From: Diadema setosum
Taxonomy: Eukaryota > Echinodermata > Echinoidea > Diadematoida > Diadematidae
Direction of reading: 5' to 3'
Length of the DNA stretch: 64,000 nucleotides
Assembly: GCA_033980235.1 (NCBI GenBank)
Contig: CM067079.1
Coordinates: 29,263,647 to 29,327,646 of the forward strand
The notes beneath the pieces are model-generated. The model worked only from the letters and a program-made list of their open reading frames with translations. It was not told the DNA's origin and made no database searches. Each line of letters begins with the position of its first letter. Within the stretch, counting starts at the first letter, position 1. A program made the translations under genes and the position numbers. This document shows positions 56,821-64,000 of the stretch, piece by piece.

Positions 56821-57360
56821 TATACTGTAAGAACATCGGTGTTAAATTTAATACCATGGGTGTTAAATCTAACACCAATCAACTGTAAATAGAGGACCAC
56901 ACCCACAGGTGTAGAAAGTATGTTGTGATGGTGTTGAAAAGTGTTCACCTGGCACTTCATGGTATTAATTTGACACTGCAGCTGGTGATATTTTTGACAC
57001 TGCGCTGGTGTTTATTCAACAATGACACCACAAGGTGTTGATTTGATATCGCTGGTGTTAATGCCAATGGTATAACACCCGCCAAGCTTCAATAATAGAC
57101 CACATCAACTGGTGTTTCTGTGGTGTTAATGTGTTCACACCTTCTTTTCAAAAATCAAGGACTTTTATTAGGAAAATTCTTGATTGTCTTGTTGAAGTTC
57201 AAAATCAATGAGAAGAACAGTAACTTAGAAACTATTCAACAAACAATTTTATATTTTGAAGTGACACCCAGAGGTGTTAATAATCTAACACCACAAATGA
57301 GCACCAGAAATTTAACACCAGCTCGGTGTTTCATATTTAACACCAGACTTTGCAGTGTAG
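56821..57360. mobile_element. Intronic TIR element with GGTGTTAAA repeats
   Basis: TATACTGTAAGAACATCGGT then GTTAAAT is mirrored by ATTTAACACCAGACTTTG then CAGTGTAG. The 540 bp contain many GGTGTTA/TAACACC motifs in both senses. It lies 62 bp downstream of the PAK N-terminal exon. Confidence 0.75.
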
Positions 57361-58485
57361 AGGGATGATGCAGCACCTCCTCCCAGGTTGCGTTCTTGTC
57401 TGTTCTCTTCTCTCCCCGTGTCGTGTTGCATAGATTTCGCAAAGATGCAGCCTATGCGTGAATAGAATAGCAAGTGAGATAGTTTTGATTTTGACGTCAC
57501 ATTTTGGCAAGTCAGGCTACTGCATCATACAGTAAGCAGATGGTGTAATGGAACGCCAGAACAGAATATGCAGTCTACATGTACGTGACCAAAGCGGCAT
57601 TGGTGACAAATCTTTGAATGCCCTAAAATGGAGACATGAATAAAACAAAACCAAAAACTACTTAGCTGACATGCAGATTCATTAGGATGAGCTGTTTCAT
57701 GCATACGTAGAACAACATGTTTTGCCTAACAGGTGTGTCGTACTAGCATCATAAGATTAGCATCACAGATTTGAAGCTGCCTAGTATTTGTCATTTCAGT
57801 TGTATAAAGATGCAAATTCATGGGAATCTTCTATTAAATTTTGGTTTGATTTTCAGCAATGACTTTGTGTATACACTACATGTATGTAAAAAATATTTTG
57901 CAGATTGGCTCACTGTGAAAACATACGTACTATAGATAATTTTGTGCATGTGAACACATGTACATACATGTATATATTACAAATGGGAGCAACAGCTAGT
58001 TGTAAAGTGGAACCAAGAGTTTTGGGCTACTATGAATGCTTTGGGTGAAATTGATAATTCTGTGATGTCATATAATGTTTTTTGTGGGGTTTTCTAGGTA
58101 TTAAAGGTATTTTGTATGTGTGATTGTGTGTACGTATTATGATGAGTTACAAACTAAACTTGGCTGAGCAAGTAGGGTTATTGTGTGCTTGGTAGACATA
58201 TATGGCAGATCTATCCAATATCATGTTGAGTTTCATGTAGAATTTGCCATTTGATTGTGGCGTACATCCACTCTTTTCATTCTTTGTGTTTTTCAATTTT
58301 TTCTGAAGACAGAATATTGCAGAAAAAAGACAAGGCTGTGAACATGATAATTTTTATCACAATAGTTTGCTGAGTGTGGATGTATCTCACATACAAATAA
58401 TACATTTGTATTGTTATACATACATTAAAATTTACATCATTTCCATTTCTCTTTTCACCACCCCTCCTCATTTTTCCCACATTAG
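57361..58485 (+). other. PAK intron, remainder
   Basis: AT-rich intron. The end carries a strong polypyrimidine tract, CTTTTCACCACCCCTCCTCA then TTTTTCCCACATTAG, just before the CRIB exon. Confidence 0.7.
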
Positions 58486-58574
58486 GACAGAGGACGCGAC
58501 CAGAAATTTCTCTACCTACCAAGTTTGAGCACACGGTCCACGTCGGTTTCGACAATGTCACAGGAGAATTCACA
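58486..58574 (+). CDS. PAK: PAK, CRIB/p21-binding exon
   Basis: The exon sits between ...CCCACATTAG| and |GTAAGAGG. It enters in phase 1, completing a Gly with the last base of 56543-56758, and leaves in phase 0. It reads [20 protein letters not shown] followed by FDNVTGEFT. This contains the full CRIB consensus I-S-x-P-x(2-4)-F-x-H-x-x-H-V-G, which binds GTP-loaded Cdc42 and Rac; in the family the flanking region doubles as the start of the autoinhibitory segment. The PEISLP...GEFT wording is diagnostic of group I PAKs (PAK1 has ISLPSDFEHTIHVGFD). The next exon, expected to begin with a GMP-type motif, was not found before 64000, so the rest of the gene lies to the right. Confidence 0.97.
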
Positions 58575-58789
58575 GTAAGAGGAAATTCCCAGTGCAGCAT
58601 TTCATTTTGATCATGAGTTAATAACTTTCGCCAGTCTGTTGAACTGTTTATGGCACTTCTAGCAATTGATATGACCCTTGCAGAGTGCTATAAACCCACT
58701 AGTTGACTTATCCAGGGAAAGGTAAAGTTACCTCGGGACAAGTAGGAGTAGTATTTTTGCAATGCTGTGAATATTATAGGTACTACAAC

Positions 58790-58980
58790 ACAACTGCTGC
58801 TGCTGCTGCTGCAGCATCTACTACAGTGAATCATAATAATGAGAATAATGATGAGAATAATGATGATGATTAATGATGATGATGTTAGAAGTGATGTTGA
58901 TAATAATAAGAATGAGAATGATAATAGTAATTATGATAATAATGATAATGATAATCATGGTATTGATAATTACAGAACAA
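58790..58980 (+). repeat. (CTG)n and degenerate GATAAT microsatellites
   Basis: CTG triplets at 58794-58812 and AT-rich GATAAT/GATGAT units at about 58830-58975. The open frames here are compositional. Confidence 0.9.
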
Positions 58981-59130
58981 CCACTCTTCTATAGAGGCAT
59001 CATACATACATGTACACTTAGCAAGGTTTCTGAAAATACTTCTTTTTTTTTTTTTAAAGAGAAAAGTGATGCATATTACTGGGGTTAGGTTTTTATTACC
59101 CTTCATATCTAGCTGTTCCTTTGAGGGGTC

Positions 59131-59325
59131 TAGGGCAATTACCCCCTGGGCAATTCCCCCGGACCTTTCTCCTGGCCCTAATCCTAATCCTGAACCTAAT
59201 CCTAACCCTAACCCTAAAAAACTCCTAACCCTAAACCTAACCCTAACCCTAATCCTATCTTTAACCTTACCACTAACCAGTATTTAGCTAGAGGGTAATT
59301 ACCCTCTGGGAGTAATTTGCCCGGA
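59131..59325. mobile_element. Element with telomere-like CCCTAA core (copy 2)
   Basis: TAGGGCAATTACCCCCTGGG then CAATTCCCCCGGACC at the left; GAGGGTAATTACCCTCTGGG then AGTAATTTGCCCGGA at the right, an imperfect inverse. The core has about 15 CCTAA/CCCTAA units. Layout matches 51245-51387. Confidence 0.7.
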
Positions 59326-60205
59326 TATGCCTTTGAGGTATATTTTCATGCTAGAAGAATGAAAAGGAGATACAATTCCAAAGTAGACGAAGAAAGCGGA
59401 CAAAATACATTTTAGTAGAACAAGAATGACAGACAAGAATATGCTTGTTTCTGATAGAACTTTGATGTATTTCCCGTAGATATACATTAGAAATATCACC
59501 TTCATGAGTGTGGCTCAAGTTCAAAATGAACATTGCCTCTTTATCTTTTTGAAAACTGTAGTTTGAGAATATGAGAGGGAAAAGAACTTTCTGACCCTTG
59601 CTGATAAGTCTAAAAAATGAGTGCTTCAGCACTAAAAGTGAATGCCTGAAAAGGAAATCTCAATAATTTTGTTCCTCCCGTGCTGACAACCAACTTGCCC
59701 AATGATAACACTATGCCTAGGTGATCAGAGATGCATTCCCAATCATGATGAGGGTGATTTACTGGTTGCCATAGCTACCTGTGAGGTGATTAGAGTTTTC
59801 TCCCCCCGCAACGTAGTGACGTCTCTGGGAGGGGAAGCTAACGTGGGAGTGAGGCCTAAATTTAGACGATTGATGAAGACTTGTGGTTAAAATGTTGTGC
59901 TGGAACTTGGCAACAATTAGCAACACTGACATAAACTTAAAATTCATGCCCACCTAATTATCTACTTTTTCTGTGCTTTGGCGTGAATTTTATAGGTGAT
60001 GATTAAAAAACAGACCTACCCCACATTTTTCTGTTTAGTTTAATATTATTTAATAACGTGCAAGGGCTTTTGTCGTTGGAAAGTGTGAAGTCTGATCAGT
60101 CATCTTTCTCAGTTATGATGAAATTTCTGCTAATTGTAAGTGCCATGTTCTTTATTCTAAAAGAATTAAGGTCAAAGTTTGATATGTCCTTCAACACAAA
60201 GTAAC
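59326..60205. other. Likely PAK intron, no feature recognised
   Basis: No exon or repeat recognised. Short open frames only. Confidence 0.5.
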
Positions 60206-60519
60206 ATGTTACAACTGATTGACAAATTGCCCTACATTGATGTAAATAAGCACTGAATTGATAAGTGTTTCAGTAGTAGCCATGATAAAAAAGAAATAAT
60301 AATGAGCATACGCACTCGAGCAGGATTTGATCCTACGACCTCCTGATCACCGGACAGGCGTCAGGCCATCCCCACTAATACCACCGAGCACAAGTTTTGG
60401 TTCTAATCCTTATAGCATGCAGCGGGTACTGCGCAATTATTCAAATTCATGAAATTCTGCCATCAAGGTGTTTTTATTACAACTGATTGACAAATTGCCC
60501 TACATCGACATAAATAATT
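60206..60519 (-). mobile_element. tRNA-derived SINE, minus-strand copy plus tail of another
   Basis: 60206-60447 is the inverse of the copy at 60520-60800 and contains the tRNA-like block at about 60312-60390 (inverse of CTCGGTGGTATTAGTGGGG...GGATCAAATCCTGCTCGAG). 60448-60519 is the inverse of only the tail part (GATGTAGGGCAATTTGTCAA...AACACC), so a second, truncated unit precedes it. Confidence 0.75.
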
Positions 60520-60800
60520 ATTTGAATAATTACGCAGTACCCACTGCATGCTATAAGGATTAGAACCAACACTTGCTGTTGGGTGGAAGCTTGGTGGTCT
60601 AGTGGAGATGACGCCTGTCCGGAGATCGGGAAGTTGTAGGTTCGAATCCTGCTCGAGTACATACGCCCATGATTTTTTTTTTTTTCATGGCTACTGCTAA
60701 AACACTGATCAATTCAGTGTTTATTTACATCAATGTAGGGCAATTTGTTAAGCAGTTGCAATAAAAACACCTCGATGGAAGAAATTCATGAATTTGAATA
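60520..60800 (+). mobile_element. tRNA-derived SINE, plus-strand copy
   Basis: Head ATTTGAATAATTACGCAGTA. The tRNA-like block has an A-box TGGTCTAGTGG at 60595-60605 and a B-box GGTTCGAATCC at 60639-60649, spaced as in a tRNA and continuing TGCTCGAGTA. The tail has a T-run, ATTCAGTGTTTATTTACATC, GTAGGGCAATTTGTTAAGCA and AAAAACACCTCGATGG. The acceptor stem does not pair like a functional tRNA. Confidence 0.75.
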
Positions 60801-61329
60801 AAGCAACATGTTAGCTGGCATTACTTTCTTACTATGGAGTATGGAAGATTCCAGATCATAGTTGAGGGGTTGAAATACAACAAAGTAGATGCTCCTGAAA
60901 TATAGTTACATTAAAAAAATTTTAAAAAAAGCTTTACCATTTCAAAGACAGATATTTAGTGCATTGTGATATGAAACAGGATGTACGTGTAATTAGTAAT
61001 TTCACCACACTAAAAGACAGGAGAATGTAAAGATGTGCATACCAATCTATTTTACCATGTGATATTTTGCCTCCATTTCTGTCTTTCTACACAAAAAAGT
61101 GGCATTAAATTGAAATCAAACATCAAGTGTTTGAAAACATTTGCAACTTACACTACACAAGTGAGATAATGCAATACAAAATAACAACAGAAAATGCTAC
61201 CAATGCTGCATACACTTTAATATGCACAATGAATACCAATGTGTTTTCTACCGTATGGTTAGTGAAGGCAATTAGTTGAGATTAGATTTCTTAGAGCAGG
61301 AGGAATTCAGAAGCTGGAGGTACGTAGTG
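60801..61329. other. No feature recognised
   Basis: AT-rich DNA; nothing recognised. Confidence 0.5.
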
Positions 61330-61512
61330 TCACAGTCCAAGCCAAACCTTGTATAGCACCCTCTCAGTGAACTGGGATTCCTTGTGGTAGACGTACCTAT
61401 ACATGTCATTCTTGCATTGGACTTCAAGCTTGTGAAACCAAAACTCCTCGTGAACTGGCCGAACCCTTCCCGCTTTTGCTTTACGTAGCAGTTTTATGAA
61501 TGGCAGCCCCAT
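61330..61512 (-). CDS. Possible small basic protein (60 aa), unrecognised
   Basis: Open frame from an ATG at 61512 with an in-frame TGA 24 bases upstream, ending in TGA. It reads MGLPFIKLLRKAKAGRVRPV, then HEEFWFHKLEVQCKNDMYRY, then VYHKESQFTERVLYKVWLGL. Composition is protein-like: varied, basic, rich in aromatics, without the low-complexity bias of neighbouring frames, and local CpG use is above background. A basic N-terminus with hydrophobics could be a mitochondrial targeting sequence or a small mitochondrial or ribosomal-type protein. I do not recognise the family. It is antisense to the PAK gene, probably within an intron, and could be a single-exon gene, one exon of a larger gene or a retrocopy. 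No polyadenylation signal is obvious nearby. Confidence 0.35.
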   Translation of the reverse strand: MGLPFIKLLRKAKAGRVRPVHEEFWFHKLEVQCKNDMYRYVYHKESQFTERVLYKVWLGL

Positions 61513-63463
61513 CGCGTTATGAGTGTACGTTTGTCATCGACCATATTTGTCGGTAAAACCACCAGGCTGAGGCGGAAATAGAGCCACTTAAAACGAGAGA
61601 GGTTGCCTTATAAGGAACTTGATATGCCTATATGGTCCTTTTTTTTTCTCACTTTGCTCTTGTTTCAATCAAATAGCCTGGGGTCAAGGCAGAAGAAATT
61701 GACCGTTGTTTTATTTAATAGGATTTTTAACTACCCCAGCTTAAAGCGCAATTACCCACCATGTTATAGTTGACCGTATCTTGGAGTAAAAATCAAACAG
61801 AGGTAATAGTAGAGGTTTTATCACATTAAAAGCTAGAAGAAGAAAAATGTGGAATTTTCTCTATCATATATGAATATTATTAAAATTCTGTTGCTAGCTG
61901 TTTGGTCCGTACACTGGCTGTACGCTTTGTATGAAATGAATGAGGTGATCTTTATGATACACACGCAACATATCATTGTGGAGGTCACATGGGGACACAC
62001 TTTCAGTGTTGTACTTGTGCACTTCTGGTAACACAGAGTTACTGTGCTGCATGCACTCTGTACTAAGGTGCATAAATCACAGCTAATGTTTCTCCTTTTA
62101 TCATGACTAAAACTTTATTTCCTCATAATAGACATAAGAATACTTTCGGAGCGAAAGCATTCCTTTTCCCAACATGTAATAACTGGTGAAGAAATCTTCA
62201 AAACTATGATCAATGGTACTGTGGAAATAGATTAGAGGTAGTGTTTGAAGCTTTATCATGTACATACAATTTTTTGTAATGTACAACCAATTAGAGTTCG
62301 CACTCAGCACCAGCACAGCACTGTCAACACATTACTATTGAACTTACAGTAGTGCTGCTGCTGTTTGAATTTTTACATTTTTATGTGATAGGGAGAATTC
62401 TAAATTCCATGTTTTGATCCTAATATTAAAACAGAACCTTTACATTTAATGACCTCATATGCAGATTATCATTACCTCGCAAGTCTCACATTACTCTGTA
62501 GGTCCTACATGTATGTTATTTAAGTCTTCACACAATTTTCTTCACATTACACATTCATACACTCCTATTTTACACACCAGTACACATGCACAAACACATG
62601 TATGCTGCATATGATATTTTTTGCCTTTTAAAGTTAATATTTTATGATACAGAGGATATAATAGTTATGAATTTAATAAAAGATCCTACAAAATGTTACA
62701 TTTGAAATGGCAAAGTCCACATAACCTTAAACTCACATTCTAGTGGTATAGAATAATTTACAAGATGATCATTTTTCATAGAACTTTCATTGATGATATC
62801 AAAGACAGAAATAAAACATAATACATGTATGATAAGCTTACCAGCAAAAATCTTGCTTTTTGAAGCAGTTCACATTTTATTACTTTGATTCGGCTGTATA
62901 GTCCGCCACAAGTATAGAACAATCAAAAGTTGTTTGTGAGATTTGTTTGAGTGTGTTAGTGCCAGAAGAACGTAAGATACAATTATATAAAAGTTCTCTA
63001 CAGCTGTAAATCAAAAACATTCAAGGGGCACAAAACTGGCAACATACTCAAACAGCAGACAAGAACATAATGTCAGTTCAGTACGTAGCCCTGGAGAGCA
63101 TTAATGCCATTCTTGCTCTCACTTGGCAGAAAGCAATATAACGGGCATATTGTTGGTGGTGGTTTTTTTTTGTGGGTAATTGAAATTACTCTCACAATAC
63201 ACTAATGCAGGGCTGATTTCCATTCCCGTTGATATACAGCTTTATTGAAATGTGAGGGATGCAAACTCCACACAAACGATTCAAGTTGTGTCTAATGGAT
63301 GCAGTGGCCAAAATGCACGGGGGAATCGCCGTTTTGTCAGTGTCTGCCAAATGTAATTTTGCTTGCCAACCAGAAAGAGGGTAGCCCTGCTATAGAAGCC
63401 TATACTGCTTTTTGTACAGTAGGGAGGGACACATCTATTTCATTGTGTAAGATTTTGTGTATG
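61513..63463. other. Likely PAK intron, no feature recognised
   Basis: About 1.95 kb of AT-rich DNA. I looked for the next PAK exon (GMP, then a W-A-R-L-L type motif) and did not see it. Confidence 0.5.
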
Positions 63464-63720
63464 TGTCTGTGTGTGTGTGAGAGTGAGGGAGAGAGTGAGA
63501 GAGAAGAAAGGCGGGTGTGTGTGTGTGTGTGTGTGTGTGCAGACTGTAAGTCTTGTTGAACATTTGACGTGAGTCACTACACAGTAACTGTGTGTACCCA
63601 ACCTAGCAGTGAGGGTGACTCATCCTAGGCCATTATGTACATGAACGCACTTGCAGAGAGAGGGGGGAGGGGGATGTTGGGTGGTTGTTGTTGTGGGGGG
63701 GGGGGGGGGGAGGGTTAGAG
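63464..63720 (+). repeat. (GT)n, (GA)n and poly-G tracts
   Basis: GT runs at about 63466-63478 and 63514-63539 separated by a GAGAGTGAG tract, then GGGGGAGG/GTTGTTG and a 16-base G-run at 63695-63710. Confidence 0.9.
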
Positions 63721-64000
63721 GAGGGGAATCATCCCCAGAACAAGGGGAAATGTTCCATCTTGAACGAGCGACAGTCATTCCTGCACATCCGCAATCAATC
63801 AAGCAAATCTTTTCCCCTCCCCTTCATCCTTCAGGCCCTAGACACAATGCCCCACTGTACTGTGCCATTGAAATTTATGTGTGCATTCTCTGCAGCATAT
63901 ACATCATGTACGTCTCTCATGCAGCCTATACTCCTCCACTCAACGTAGCACATTTTCTGTAATGTGACTTCCTGATTCTGTACGTGGACTCCCACTAATC
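63721..64000. other. No feature recognised
   Basis: No exon or repeat recognised before the right edge. Confidence 0.45.

Noticed and set aside
59160..59280. True telomere or chromosome end
   Set aside because: Irregular units within inverted flanks, with PAK intron sequence on both sides; interstitial.
60591..60657. tRNA gene
   Set aside because: A- and B-box are good, but the acceptor stem does not close and the sequence is embedded in a repeated unit; called a tRNA-derived SINE.
58575..64000. Next PAK exon (GMP-type start)
   Set aside because: Looked for an acceptor followed by a GMP...W-A-R-L-L-like reading on the + strand; none seen in the window.

Overview
This is a gene-poor, AT-rich, intron-dominated window of eukaryotic (metazoan) DNA. 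There are no operons, no long ORFs and no rRNA genes. The repeats are of kinds I associate with marine invertebrate deuterostomes: short foldback elements with CGCGAAA palindromes, the GTCC/GGTCA element, an AGCTCACCTGAGC element, and many TTAA-flanked miniature transposons. An echinoderm is my best guess; this is inference from repeat style and one gene, not a firm assignment.

One gene is securely recognised: a group I p21-activated kinase (PAK1/2/3 type) on the + strand. Exon 56543-56758 encodes the N-terminus, with the PPAPPVR proline motif and the SKPLP segment. Exon 58486-58574 encodes the CRIB motif ([16 protein letters not shown]...GEFT). Both have good splice sites and matching phases. 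A candidate upstream coding exon lies at 41635-41704: strong start context, an in-frame stop upstream, and a phase-1 donor that fits the 56543 acceptor. The autoinhibitory remainder and the kinase domain lie beyond the right edge. Most of 41.7-64 kb is therefore PAK intron, and 1-41 kb is either intergenic or upstream non-coding PAK sequence. A 60-residue basic ORF on the minus strand (61330-61512) is the only other possible gene.

Layout: 1-3.6 kb, large direct repeats plus a 59-bp tandem array. 4.1-4.7 kb, a promoter-like patch with ETS motifs and a GTAAGT donor. 5.3-6.2 kb, a foldback element split by a LINE 3' end. 7.3-8.1 kb, a TIR element. 8.9-10.35 kb, nested repeats with nuclear-receptor-like direct repeats. 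11-24 kb, mostly unique AT-rich DNA with scattered miniature elements. 24.5-27.9 kb, a 3.4-kb foldback element with arms of about 1.28 kb. 28-39 kb, a dense cluster of miniature elements. 40-41.7 kb, a microsatellite and then a CpG-richer stretch leading to the candidate PAK first exon. 42.8-54.3 kb, intronic mobile elements. 56.5-58.6 kb, PAK exons. 59-61 kb, a telomere-like element, an inverted SINE pair and the small ORF. The remainder is intronic.

The most distinctive property of the window is the number and variety of non-autonomous, palindromic DNA elements, many bounded by TTAA, together with several readable nested insertions. I found no CRISPR array, prokaryotic system or convincing complete transposase.
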